A stretch of DNA of 64,000 nt from Bacteroidales bacterium (GCA_022865305.1 JALHSP010000056.1:1-64000), one strand, 5' to 3'. Positions 25,121 through 34,139 are shown, counted from the first letter of the stretch. Notes: a model not told the origin generated them from the letters alone. Translations and numbers: made by a program.

Positions 25121-25876
25121 ATGAAACACGAATACCCTGAAAATTTTGCCAGATTCTATGATTTGATATATCATCACATGCGAGATAGTGTTGATAATGA
25201 TTACTTTCAGAATGTTATTAAACAGACAAAAGGGAAAGTACTGGAAATCGGAGTCGGAACAGGAAGATTATTTTCTAATGCCTTAAACCAGGGAGCTGAT
25301 ATCTATGGATTGGACATCAGTCATTCCATGCTCAATGTGCTGTATAAGAAACTCCCGGAAGATCAGCATTATCGGATCAGCCTGCAAAACGTAATTGATT
25401 TTAAATTTGATTTTAAATTTGACCTGATAATTGCACCTTTTCGCGTTATTATGCATGTCCTTGAAAAAGATGAGCAGATCAGAACCCTGAATAATGTCTA
25501 TGACCATTTGGAAAAATCCGGGAAATTTATCTTTGATGCATTCGTACCTGATTTAAATCAATTACTGAACGGGATTGATAACCAGGTAGACTTCGAGGGC
25601 GAATATGAACCAGGCAAAAAAATAAGACGGACTGTATCAACAAACCCTGATCTGATAAATCAATTGATCAACATCAGATTCTGTCTTGAATGGGATGAGG
25701 ATAATAAATTGAAACATGAAGAATGGAGAGTCCCGCTGAGATACTATTTCAGGTATGAACTGGAACATCTGGTCGAACGTTCAAAATTTGAGAAATACAA
25801 AATCTTTGGTGATTATCAGGGTACTGAATTAAATCAAAAATCCAGAGAGTTTATAACAATTTGTCAGAAAGGCTAA
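25121..25876 (+). CDS. Class I SAM-dependent methyltransferase
   Basis: A 251-residue cytoplasmic methyltransferase. Motif I is VLEIGVGTGRL (40-50), motif II is the acidic end of YGLDIS (about Asp64), and the FDLIIAPFRVIMHVLEKDEQ segment is motif IV/V. The substrate is unknown. A perfect tandem duplication of 12 bp (GATTTTAAATTT at 25397-25408 and 25409-25420) inserts a FDFK repeat just before motif IV, which may alter the loop. Its last codons overlap another open frame (25857-26003). Confidence 0.85.
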   Translation: MKHEYPENFARFYDLIYHHMRDSVDNDYFQNVIKQTKGKVLEIGVGTGRLFSNALNQGADIYGLDISHSMLNVLYKKLPEDQHYRISLQNVIDFKFDFKFDLIIAPFRVIMHVLEKDEQIRTLNNVYDHLEKSGKFIFDAFVPDLNQLLNGIDNQVDFEGEYEPGKKIRRTVSTNPDLINQLINIRFCLEWDEDNKLKHEEWRVPLRYYFRYELEHLVERSKFEKYKIFGDYQGTELNQKSREFITICQKG

Positions 25877-26003
25877 AATTAGAATTCGTGAAGCAGTTGA
25901 AGTCGGAATTGAAATGGGCGGAGGACCAGCAACTGTTTCGGCACGATTTGCAATGAATGTACTTGAATATTACGGTAAACTGACTGAATTAGCAGGCAGG
26001 TGA
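25857..26003 (+). pseudogene. Unidentified C-terminal gene fragment
   Basis: In the frame after the methyltransferase's, 48 codons run open to TGA at 26001 and include IREAVEVGIEMGGGPATVSA followed by RFAMNVLEYYGKLTELAGR. The sequence looks like a genuine protein end (helix, glycine turn, amphipathic helix), but I do not recognise it and it has no start codon of its own. It may be the remains of a gene once located between the methyltransferase and hflK. Confidence 0.4.
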
Positions 26004-26016
26004 AAGAAGCCCGAAG

Positions 26017-26049
26017 TCTGGTTATGCTTGAATATTAGTTCTATATTTG
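26017..26049 (+). promoter_or_regulatory. Candidate Bacteroidota sigma-ABfr promoter for hflK
   Basis: TATATTTG (26042-26049) fits the -7 box TAnnTTTG exactly, and TCTG (26017-26020) stands 21 nt upstream at the place of the -33 TTTG box. The ATG of hflK is 26 nt downstream. Confidence 0.45.
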
Positions 26050-26074
26050 TATAAATCCTTAAAACTTTAAATAA

Positions 26075-27049
26075 ATGGACTATTATCAATCTAAGAATAT
26101 TAATATGCCTCCGCAATGGAAGAAATACCTGTCTTACTCCGGGTTTATTCTTGCTGGTATATTTCTGGTCATTCTCCTCATTACAACCTTCTTCCAGATC
26201 AGGCCTGAAGAGGTAGGTGTTATTACGCGTTTCGGAAGGTATATCCGAAAGGAGGAATCCGGACTGCATATTAAATTTCCGATACTCGAAAGATTATATA
26301 AGGTTGCTGTGGAAAGACAGCTCAAGGAGGAATTTGGTTTTCGTACTGTCAGCAGCGGAATTAAATCACAGTATACAAAGCGCGGGACTTCGGATGAATC
26401 GTTAATGCTCACAGGTGATCTTAACCTGGCTGATGTGGAGTGGGTTGTCCAGTACCGTATTGAAGATCCTTATAAATTTCTTTTCAAGGTCAGGGAGCCG
26501 GTAAATACAATGCGTGATATTTCAGAAGCATGCATGCGGCAGATAGTAGGTGACCGTACTGTTAATGAAGTCCTGACAGTTGGAAGAGCTGAAATATCAA
26601 CCATTGTGCACCAGGAGATTCAAAAGTTATGTACCGAGTATTCGCTGGGTATAAAAATAGAGCAGGTGATTTTGCAGGACGTAAATCCTCCTGATCCTGT
26701 AAAGGATGCTTTTAATGCTGTAAACCAGGCACAGCAGGAAAAAGAGACATTAATCAACCAGGCCAGATCGGAATACAACAAGATCATACCCAAGGCAAGG
26801 GGACAGGCAGAGGAAACCATCCAGAAAGCTGAGGGATATGCCGCCGAACGTGTTAACAATGCCCTCGGAGAAGCTACAAGATTCAATGCCTTATACAGGG
26901 AATATATAAAAGCTCCGGAAATTACAAAGCAAAGGATATACCTGGAAACGATGCAGAGTGTAATCCCAAGACTGGGAAACAAAATCATCACTGATGAAGA
27001 AGGGAATAACGTGCTGCCGCTTCTTCAGATGCAAATGAAAAACAAATAA
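26075..27049 (+). CDS. hflK: HflK, FtsH protease modulator
   Basis: An SPFH/band-7 membrane protein that forms the HflKC complex around FtsH and tunes membrane-protein proteolysis. A single N-terminal helix (about 22-42, YSGFILAGIFLVILLITTFF) precedes the band-7 domain (RPEEVGVITRFGRYIRKEES, VEWVVQYRIEDPYKFLF, QIVGDRTVNEVLTVGR). A long coiled-coil follows (about 210-275, QAQQEKETLINQARSEYNKI). At 324 residues it has the normal length and is intact. hflC follows after 11 nt as an operon. Confidence 0.92.
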   Translation: MDYYQSKNINMPPQWKKYLSYSGFILAGIFLVILLITTFFQIRPEEVGVITRFGRYIRKEESGLHIKFPILERLYKVAVERQLKEEFGFRTVSSGIKSQYTKRGTSDESLMLTGDLNLADVEWVVQYRIEDPYKFLFKVREPVNTMRDISEACMRQIVGDRTVNEVLTVGRAEISTIVHQEIQKLCTEYSLGIKIEQVILQDVNPPDPVKDAFNAVNQAQQEKETLINQARSEYNKIIPKARGQAEETIQKAEGYAAERVNNALGEATRFNALYREYIKAPEITKQRIYLETMQSVIPRLGNKIITDEEGNNVLPLLQMQMKNK

Positions 27050-27060
27050 TAAGGGAAATC

Positions 27061-28005
27061 ATGAAATACAGAAAAATTATTATTCAGCTGGCTGTTTTAA
27101 TAGCTGCCCTTATTCTGATCCTGGAAACAGTTTTTATGGTAAAAGAAACAGAACAGGTTGTCATCACACAGTTTGGGAAACCTGTCGGGGAAGCTAAAAT
27201 TACTCCCGGATTGAAAATTAAAGTGCCTTTTATTCAAAGAACCAATTATTTTGAAAAAAGGTACATGGAATGGGATGGAGATCCCAATCAGGTTCCTACA
27301 AAGGATAAAAAATTCATTTTTGTTAACACATACGCCCGCTGGCAGATAACAGATCCGCTTCAGTTTTTTAAGCGGCTTACCGACGAGAGGGGTGCACAAT
27401 CAAGACTTGCTGATATTCTTGACGGAGAGACACGCGATTATATTGCAAACCATAACATCGAGGAAGTCGTGCGATCAGTCAACAGGGTGCCAGTCTCATC
27501 CGGTTCAATCGGTGAAGAGGTTGGCGATACACTTGCAACAATCGAAGCAGGGAGGCTAAAGATTCAGGATATGATCCTGCAATCGTCAAATCAGAAAGCC
27601 AGTGATCTTGGCATCGTCATTCTCGATGTCCGGGTGAAACGCCTCAACTATGTGGAAGAAGTACAAACCCAGGTCTATGAACGCATGAAAAGCGAGAGGG
27701 TCCGTATTGCAGAGAAATTCAAGTCAGAAGGACAGGGTGAGGCTTCAAAGATCAATGGAGAAAAGGAAAGGGATCTTAAAACCATTCAGTCTGAAGCATA
27801 CCGGAAGGCTGAAGAAATTAGGGGACAGGCTGATGCCAGAGCTACTGCTGTTTATGCCGGTGCATACAACCAGTCTGTTGCCTCAAGAAATTTATATAAT
27901 TTCGTAAAATCGATGGAAACATTTGAAAAAACATTTGATAGTACTACAACCATAATATTTTCCACGAAAAGTGAATTATATAAATACCTGATTAAGATTG
28001 ATTAG
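27061..28005 (+). CDS. hflC: HflC, FtsH protease modulator
   Basis: The partner of HflK: 314 residues, one N-terminal membrane helix (about 7-26) and a band-7 domain (TEQVVITQFGKPVGEAKITP, YARWQITDPLQFFKRLTDE). The conserved VIVDVRVKRLN-type element appears as VILDVRVKRLNYVEEVQTQV, and an alanine-rich coiled coil ends the protein. It is the second gene of the hflKC operon. Stop codon 28003-28005; a perfect palindrome at 28044-28068 may end the transcript. Confidence 0.92.
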   Translation: MKYRKIIIQLAVLIAALILILETVFMVKETEQVVITQFGKPVGEAKITPGLKIKVPFIQRTNYFEKRYMEWDGDPNQVPTKDKKFIFVNTYARWQITDPLQFFKRLTDERGAQSRLADILDGETRDYIANHNIEEVVRSVNRVPVSSGSIGEEVGDTLATIEAGRLKIQDMILQSSNQKASDLGIVILDVRVKRLNYVEEVQTQVYERMKSERVRIAEKFKSEGQGEASKINGEKERDLKTIQSEAYRKAEEIRGQADARATAVYAGAYNQSVASRNLYNFVKSMETFEKTFDSTTTIIFSTKSELYKYLIKID

Positions 28006-28043
28006 ATCTTATGTGAAGCTTTATCATTGCAGGCAATCAAACG

Positions 28044-28068
28044 ATTAAGTGTATTTAATACACTTAAT
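28044..28068. repeat. Perfect 25-bp palindrome after hflC
   Basis: ATTAAGTGTATT-T-AATACACTTAAT is a perfect 12-1-12 dyad, 39 nt after the hflC stop. It shares TAAGTGTA/TACACTTA with 11953-11973. There is no T-run after it, so an operator or processing site is as likely as a terminator. Confidence 0.45.
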
Positions 28069-28136
28069 ATCAATTCTTTCAACTGATCTAATCCTGCTTT
28101 AAGACTTTTTACCGGCACGTTTAAGATTACCAAGCT

Positions 28137-28508
28137 ATGAATATTATTAATTATGAATTTAAAGCCAGGGTAAGAAACTTAGAAGAATTAGAACAGAAAT
28201 TAAAGGAGATCAATCCAGTATATAAAGGAGAAGATCACCAGGTTGATACTTATTTTAATGTGCCAAAAGGACGGCTGAAACTGCGTGAAGGACAAATTGA
28301 AAATGTCAAATTCCATTTTGATTCAGTAAATGAATTAGGAACATTTATCGAAGTAGAGGCTTCAGATAATGGCGGTACGATCGGGCTGGCAAAGCTTAAG
28401 GAACAATGTAACAAATATTCTTCTTTTTTTGGTCTTGATCAACCAGACTTTATAAACAAACCGTACAGTGACCTGCTTCTTGAAATACAGGCTAAAAAAT
28501 CGCAATAA
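28137..28508 (+). pseudogene. CYTH-domain (class IV adenylate cyclase-like) protein with in-frame internal deletion
   Basis: The 123-residue product starts like a CYTH protein (NYEFKARV, EDHQVDTYFNVPKGRLKLREG) and ends like one (NVKFHFDSVNELGTFIEVEA, YSDLLLE). Full family members are about 170-180 residues: the tract between the two (with the YERxN, KxxVVV and RxIYF strands) is absent. The join lies at GQIENVKFHFD; in intact relatives an I-[ED]-N occurs on both sides, so a deletion between short repeats is likely. The frame is kept, yet half the triphosphate tunnel is missing, so activity is doubtful. Confidence 0.65.
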
Positions 28509-28567
28509 AATCCCGCATTTAAATTATTCGTTCCCTGTATGTTAAATCCTGAAATCCCTGTAAAAAT

Positions 28568-29404
28568 ATGACTATATATGATTTAGGATATAACACTGAA
28601 ATTGAAAATTACATCCTTGAGAGCACCCTTTCTGACTTTACTGTGGGAAGAGTACTCAGGAACACCGGGAGCGATATATTGTATCAACCGGCAACAACGA
28701 ATATGATGCTGAGATAACTGGTAATTTAAGGTTCTCAGCAAATAACAGGGAAGATTTCCCGGCTGTTGGTGACTGGGTAACAATGTCAGTATATGGCTCA
28801 GACATGGCAATCATCCATAAAGTATTGCCACGTAAAACAATTCTCGAAAGACAGGCGATTGGAAAATTGGGAGAAAAACAAATAATTTCTGCCAATATTG
28901 ATGTAGCAATAATTATCCAGTCAATTGATAATAATTTTAGCGTCAACAGACTGGAAAGGTACCTTACAATCTGTCATTCTGCTAAAATTGAACCTGCTCA
29001 AAACCGGTGCAATCAGTCATAGTACCACTAAAGGAAGGCACATTACCAACCGCAGGGAACTTTTTGTTCTCTGGAATGGGGGAATAATAATTGACACACC
29101 CGGGATGAGAGAGCTTGGCATCACTGAAAACATTGAGGGTGTCAAATCAACCTTTCAGGAAATTTTCGACTTAAGTCTTAAATGCAGGTACCCTGACTGT
29201 ACACATGTAAATGAGCCCGGATGTGCAATAAGAGAGGCCCTCGATAAAGGAACAATTGACAAGGACACCCTCAATAATTTTGAAAGAATTCTGAGAGAAC
29301 AAAAACGGTTTCAGACTTCAGTTGCTGAAAAACGGAAAAAAGATAGGGAATTCGGAAGAATGTGCAAATCAATAATGAAAGAAAAGAAAAAGAATAAGTT
29401 CTGA
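28568..29404 (+). pseudogene. rsgA: rsgA (ribosome small-subunit GTPase A) remnant, frameshift and internal deletion
   Basis: RsgA is a circularly permuted GTPase that helps 30S maturation. Pieces in order: an OB-fold start (MTIYDLGYNTEIENYILEST) to about 28660; a one-base shift, after which RYIVSTGNNEYDAEITGNLR runs through the OB fold and HKVLPRKTILERQAIGK; then, at about 29000, KIEP jumps into another frame reading LLKTGAISHSTTKGRHITN. The jump removes the NKxD motif and the P-loop. G3 (IIDTPGMRELGI) and the zinc knuckle (CRYPDCTHVNEPGC) remain. The gene cannot make a working GTPase; an intact copy is expected elsewhere. Confidence 0.85.
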
Positions 29405-29562
29405 TAACAATTGCAAGGCTTTCCTCCTGTTAATGCCTGCCTCCGATCCTTATCAGAATGAGCACTTTCGACAGGCTTTATAGTGAACATCTGAAAAAAA
29501 TATTTAAATTTAGACAATAGACCATACACCGCTCCCGTCTGGGTTATAATTAAGAATGACAA

Positions 29563-30138
29563 ATGCCCCAAAAATTAAATAAGCTGAATATTGAAGAATT
29601 AGGAACACTTTTCCCGGTTATAATTTCAGATCCCAATCCTGACTGGGGGAAAATTTATAAATCTGAAAAGAGTAAAATTGAAAAAACTCTCGGTAAACAT
29701 AATATCTTAAAGATTGAACATATTGGCAGCACTGCAGTACCTGGTTTAAAAGCTAAACCGACAATTGATATTTTGCTTGAGATTTTGGATGGTACCAGTA
29801 AAAACCTGATAATAACCAAACTGAAACAATTGGACTACGATTATATACCAAGGCCTGATAATCCGCCTCCGCATATGATGTTCGCCAGGGGTTACACTAT
29901 CCATGGATTCTCAGGTCAGGCATTTCATGTTCATATAAGATATTCAGGAGACTGGGATGAAATATATTTTCGGGATTATCTGAGAAGTCGTCCGGGAATT
30001 GCCAAAGAATATGAAGGTTTAAAGATCCTGCTTTCCGCGAAATACAAGAATGACAGAGAGGCATATACCAATAATAAAACAGAATTTATTAAGCGGATTT
30101 CTGGACTTGCGAGGAAAGAAAAAAATCAATATGATTAA
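29563..30138 (+). CDS. GrpB-family (UPF0157) nucleotidyltransferase-like protein
   Basis: A 191-residue cytoplasmic protein of the GrpB/dephospho-CoA-kinase-domain family. It shows the family signature HIGSTAVPGLKAKPTIDILL (about 53-72), a minimal nucleotidyltransferase GS-x9-DI motif, followed by FHVHIRYSGDWDEIYFRDYLRS. The reaction is not established for most members. The frame is intact, and its stop overlaps the start of the DUF4180 gene by 8 nt. Confidence 0.85.
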   Translation: MPQKLNKLNIEELGTLFPVIISDPNPDWGKIYKSEKSKIEKTLGKHNILKIEHIGSTAVPGLKAKPTIDILLEILDGTSKNLIITKLKQLDYDYIPRPDNPPPHMMFARGYTIHGFSGQAFHVHIRYSGDWDEIYFRDYLRSRPGIAKEYEGLKILLSAKYKNDREAYTNNKTEFIKRISGLARKEKNQYD

Positions 30139-30487
30139 ATATCATAGAACTTCTGACAATATAATAATCGCTGAACTCACTGACGATAATTTTATAATCA
30201 GTCATGCTCAGGATGTCCTGGACATTATGGGTGATATAGGTACAAATGGATGCAACCGGATTGTCTTCCATGAGAAAAATCTTCATAAAGATTTTTTCAG
30301 ACTCAGCACCGGACTAGCCGGTGAGATCCTTCAAAAATTCTCAAATTACCATTTTAAACTAGCCATAGTCGGCGATTTCTCTCAATATCACAGCAAGAGT
30401 ATGCGAGATTTTATTTTTGAGAGTAATAAAGGCAACAGGATTTTTTTCGTTGAAAATATGGATTCTGCTTTATTGAAATTGAAATAA
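30131..30487 (+). CDS. DUF4180 protein
   Basis: A 118-residue cytoplasmic protein. The DUF4180 pattern is clear: SHAQDVLDIMGDIGTNGCNR, HEKNLHKDFFRLSTGLAGEI, KLAIVGDFSQYHSKSMRDFI and SNKGNRIFFV. Function unknown; the fold relates to STAS/SpoIIAA-like small proteins. The long frame opens at 30050 inside grpB, but ATG 30131 (overlap ATGATTAA) gives the family start and indicates translational coupling. Confidence 0.85.
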   Translation: MIKYHRTSDNIIIAELTDDNFIISHAQDVLDIMGDIGTNGCNRIVFHEKNLHKDFFRLSTGLAGEILQKFSNYHFKLAIVGDFSQYHSKSMRDFIFESNKGNRIFFVENMDSALLKLK

Positions 30488-30513
30488 TAAAAAAATGATT
30501 AAAACCTTCCGGA

Positions 30514-31269
30514 ATGACTCACAATAAAATAATAAGGAATATTTTAAAGAAAATCGGTCAGTTTATCGTATTAGTGATCTCAATGGCCGGATATGTGCCA
30601 AAAAATGCCACTATTCTGAGGACTACAGTAATTTTATCCTCTCTTATCTTTTCATTCTATCTTAGCAGATATCAGCCTTTGAATTCAAACCTGGCTATTG
30701 TATATTTTATAATCAGCGAGATTTGCTATCTGGGATTTATATCAGTTGTCCTTGCAGAAAATGGTTTACGCCACTGGTTTATCAGAAGATGGGGTAACGA
30801 AGATAAAGGATACCTGGCTTATGAAACTGTACTTGGATTTCTGTTTTTCCATAATGGTGTAAGTATTGGATATATTGCTTCTTCAACACCTGACACTTTA
30901 TTTCAACTGTCAGATAAAAGTCTCATTTTCACAATAATACCGTTAATATTTATATGTGGCTTCACCATTAAGATCTGGGCTGCAAAAGTGGTAACAATTA
31001 ATATTTATTACTGGAAGGACATGTTCCTGGGAAGAAAGATCTGTGAATTCGTAGTTACAGGTCCGTATAAATATTTCAGTAATCCGATGTATGGGATTGG
31101 TCAGCTTCCGGCATATGCGACTGCAATCTGGTATGGATCAAAACATGGTTTAATTGCAGCTTTTATAAATCAGTTCCTGATTTTTTCATTTTATTTCCTG
31201 GTGGAGAAAAAATTTATAAAGAGGATTTACCAGAACAATGATTTACGTACTGTGACCAGTGATAAATAA
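30514..31269 (+). CDS. Membrane methyltransferase-like protein (PEMT/ICMT family)
   Basis: A 251-residue membrane protein with about six helices. Its C-terminal part holds the isoprenylcysteine/phospholipid methyltransferase signature GPYKYFSNPMY (about 190-200) followed by a helix and a charged end (VEKKFIKRIY), where SAM is bound. The likely role is methylation of a lipid or prenyl group in the inner membrane. It starts 26 nt after the DUF4180 stop and may be in the same operon as grpB. Convergent with the next gene. Confidence 0.75.
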   Translation: MTHNKIIRNILKKIGQFIVLVISMAGYVPKNATILRTTVILSSLIFSFYLSRYQPLNSNLAIVYFIISEICYLGFISVVLAENGLRHWFIRRWGNEDKGYLAYETVLGFLFFHNGVSIGYIASSTPDTLFQLSDKSLIFTIIPLIFICGFTIKIWAAKVVTINIYYWKDMFLGRKICEFVVTGPYKYFSNPMYGIGQLPAYATAIWYGSKHGLIAAFINQFLIFSFYFLVEKKFIKRIYQNNDLRTVTSDK

Positions 31270-31315
31270 AAATACAATTGCATTACTCCTGAAATAGTCA
31301 ATAGTTGAGGATCAT

Positions 31316-32161
31316 TTATTTACATGCCATCACACCTTTGAAATAGCCGATTGATTCAGCTATACCGGCAAGCGGATCTTTCATATCTTTTTCAAATTCA
31401 AGGCTGCATTCCCCGCTGTAATTGATTTTGCGAAGGGTTGCGATAACCCTTGGTATATCAATTATTCCTCTCCCCATCTCAATCGTTTTTCCTTCTTTTG
31501 AGGCTTTATCGACATCCTTGATATGGATATCGTAGATACGGCTTTTATACCTTGTTATATCGACAGATGGATCCTGTCCGTCACGCGTTGTATGACCTAT
31601 GTCGATACAGATCCCTATTCGCGGATCAAGATCTTTTATATGATCCCATATATCAGTCGCATTCGGATATAATGGATTGTCCGGTCCATGGTTATGAATT
31701 GCCAGTTTGAAATCGTATTCTTTTATTTTCTCCTCTACATGCGGAAGCAGCTCATAATTCGGTGCTCCTACAATCATCCTGACGCCTGCCATCTTTGCAT
31801 ATTCAAACGCCTGATCAACTGATTCCCGTGTTTTCATATATATAACTCCCACGGTATAAACATTAATTCCGCCACTGTTAAATTTCCCGATAACAGCATT
31901 TATTTGTTCCCTGGTGCTGTTAAGCGGCATGTGAAAATCTTTCAGGGAAAGGTTTGTCACTCCAATCCTTTTCATCATTTCAATTGTCTTCTCCACATTG
32001 AACTCTCTAAATGTATAACCTGCCATTCCCACAGTAAAAGTATCCGGAGAGGTTGCTTTCTTAGGAGGCAATGGAGATAAGTTAAATCCATACACAGAAG
32101 AAACACCTGCGGCAAGAACTCCTGTACCGGATAATTTCAAAAACTGACGACGTGATTTCAT
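31316..32161 (-). CDS. Secreted sugar phosphate isomerase/epimerase-like TIM barrel
   Basis: A 281-residue AP-endonuclease-2-type TIM barrel. The N terminus MKSRRQFLKLSGTGVLAAGV is a Tat-like signal peptide (two Arg followed by FLK), as is common for such Bacteroidota proteins. Metal-binding strands are recognisable as LAIHNHGPDN, RIGICIDIGHTTRDG, YDIHIKDVDKAS and ECSLEFEKD. It probably acts on a sugar in the periplasm. The gene is 40 nt after the sulfatase gene on the same strand. Confidence 0.85.
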   Translation of the reverse strand: MKSRRQFLKLSGTGVLAAGVSSVYGFNLSPLPPKKATSPDTFTVGMAGYTFREFNVEKTIEMMKRIGVTNLSLKDFHMPLNSTREQINAVIGKFNSGGINVYTVGVIYMKTRESVDQAFEYAKMAGVRMIVGAPNYELLPHVEEKIKEYDFKLAIHNHGPDNPLYPNATDIWDHIKDLDPRIGICIDIGHTTRDGQDPSVDITRYKSRIYDIHIKDVDKASKEGKTIEMGRGIIDIPRVIATLRKINYSGECSLEFEKDMKDPLAGIAESIGYFKGVMACK

Positions 32162-32201
32162 AATCCATAGATTTTTTATTATTATTTTATTTAAATGTAT
32201 G

Positions 32202-34139
32202 TTATTTCTCTTTCCTTACAACCATATTATTGTCAATCAGCCGGCTGTTATATGACTGAATGACAGCTTTAAGTTTTTCCGTCATCAGTTGCAAAAGGTC
32301 CGGTTCTTTCTCCATTAGATTGGACTCAAGAAATTTGTCAGTTTTAAAGTTGAACAACCCGACAGGCTTATTATCAATCATTATAAGAATATGGTCTTTC
32401 ATATAGAGATGGTAGGTACTTCCGTTGGTATTAAATGCAAAAGATTCATATGAATCGTCCAGAAGGTTGTTTCCGAATGCTATATATTCCTCATCATAAT
32501 TAAGATAGCTCAGGATGGTTGGCATAATATCTATCTGCTGGGCGATCCTTTTCCTGATGCCATTGAGATCGCTCCCCGGCTTATAGAAAATAACAGGAAT
32601 GCAATATGATCCGTAATCATTCTGAAATTCCTTATGAATTGATTCATTAGTATGGTCGGCTGTGATAACAAAAAGGGTGTTCTGAAACCAGGGTGCTGAA
32701 GATATCCCTCTGAAAAATTCTCGTAATGCGTAGTCTGTATAACCAATAACCTCTACAATCGGGACCGGACCTTTCTTAAATTTGCCTTTATATTTATCGG
32801 GTACAATGAAAGGGTGGTGGGATGAAAGTGAAAAGATGGAAGCGAGGAATGGCTGAGGGAAACCGTTCATCTTTTCAGCGAAAAACTTGAAAAAGGGTAC
32901 ATCCCATATGCCCCACATCCTGTCGGAGCTGTTTTCATAAGGATATTGCTCAAGTCCGACGTAATCATCAAATCCGGCCATTCTGGCAAATGAATCGAAT
33001 CCCATTGTTCCGTTGATTGCCCCGTGGAAAAAAGTTGTATAGTAACCTTTCTTTTTCAGCAGAGACGCAAGCCCTTCAATCTGATTATTCGCATAATGAG
33101 AGATGATATAAGGCGTTTCAAGCGATGGTACCGAGGCAAGAATTGAGGGCATGGCATCAATCGATTTTTTTCCGTTAGCAATCGAGACCTCAAATGTAAG
33201 ACTTTCATTGATGAGCGAATCGATGAAAGGTGTATATCCTGTATATGTACCACCATCAAGGTCTCTGTTTAAGGCACCTATATATTCACGTGCAAAGCTC
33301 TCCAGGATAATAATAACCACATTTTCCTTCGATAATGGTTTATCGTTAGCCGGGACATAATGCGGATCATAAAGTTCCTGAAGCTTCTCATCAGTAAAGA
33401 AATTTTGTTTGATTAGTGGTTTCTTTCCTGAAGTTCTTAATAAACTGAATGGTGTGTTCAGTACAATTGCCACATCCCGTGGATTCTCAACATAACGGGC
33501 TGCGTTACTGATTGTTATAGGTCTTGTTGATACATTTAAACTACCGCGTGCTGCCCCAACGCATAATCCGATCGCCAGTGGGACAACCAGAATGTTGATT
33601 ACATGATAGATTATTCTGTTGGAAGGTTCAGGTTTTTTAATTCTTACTTTATCATACAGGTAAATCATTAAGAACAAAATGAAAAGTCCGAACAATGTTG
33701 CCTGCCAGTAATCAACAAGGTACCTGAAAAACATTTTTGTCAGGTTCGATTCATTCTCAAATGTCCTGAATACATCAGCAGTTGCCCTTTTGAAGATAAA
33801 CCTGTAATAAACAAAATCTGAACAATTAACGGCAAAAGCAAGACCATTTGTAACAAAGTACAAATATTTAAGAACCTTCTGGTAAATCTTATTGTATCTG
33901 AATTCAAAAGGCAAAATATGCATCATGATAAAAAGCATATTTATGTAGACTGTCGCCGATATATCGAACAACAATCCGCCTCTCATGATTGTGATGAACT
34001 GCCCTGGAGTAATACCAGGGAACATTTTAAAATTAAAGAGATAAAAGCCTATCCTGCATAGTGAGAAAAGGACCAAAATAAGCAGGATCCTGTAAGCAAG
34101 TACAATGAAAATATTCCTGGAAAGCAACCAGTTTTTCAT
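32202..34139 (-). CDS. LTA synthase-family membrane sulfatase
   Basis: A 645-residue inner-membrane enzyme: five N-terminal helices (about 10-30, 45-75, 85-105, 140-160, 178-198) and a periplasmic alkaline-phosphatase/sulfatase domain. Metal and nucleophile motifs are VVIIILESFAREY, ANGKKSIDAMPS (Ser in place of the usual Thr), FFHGAINGTMGFDSF and VITADHTNES. In Gram-negative bacteria such proteins transfer phosphoglycerol or phosphoethanolamine groups to periplasmic glycans or lipids. The frame is complete. Confidence 0.88.
   Translation of the reverse strand: MKNWLLSRNIFIVLAYRILLILVLFSLCRIGFYLFNFKMFPGITPGQFITIMRGGLLFDISATVYINMLFIMMHILPFEFRYNKIYQKVLKYLYFVTNGLAFAVNCSDFVYYRFIFKRATADVFRTFENESNLTKMFFRYLVDYWQATLFGLFILFLMIYLYDKVRIKKPEPSNRIIYHVINILVVPLAIGLCVGAARGSLNVSTRPITISNAARYVENPRDVAIVLNTPFSLLRTSGKKPLIKQNFFTDEKLQELYDPHYVPANDKPLSKENVVIIILESFAREYIGALNRDLDGGTYTGYTPFIDSLINESLTFEVSIANGKKSIDAMPSILASVPSLETPYIISHYANNQIEGLASLLKKKGYYTTFFHGAINGTMGFDSFARMAGFDDYVGLEQYPYENSSDRMWGIWDVPFFKFFAEKMNGFPQPFLASIFSLSSHHPFIVPDKYKGKFKKGPVPIVEVIGYTDYALREFFRGISSAPWFQNTLFVITADHTNESIHKEFQNDYGSYCIPVIFYKPGSDLNGIRKRIAQQIDIMPTILSYLNYDEEYIAFGNNLLDDSYESFAFNTNGSTYHLYMKDHILIMIDNKPVGLFNFKTDKFLESNLMEKEPDLLQLMTEKLKAVIQSYNSRLIDNNMVVRKEK

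Noticed and set aside
450-29404. Explaining all lesions as sequencing error
   Set aside because: Large internal deletions (exporter, rsgA, CYTH) and nonsense codons are not typical read errors, and the right half has none. Some single-base cases may still be errors.
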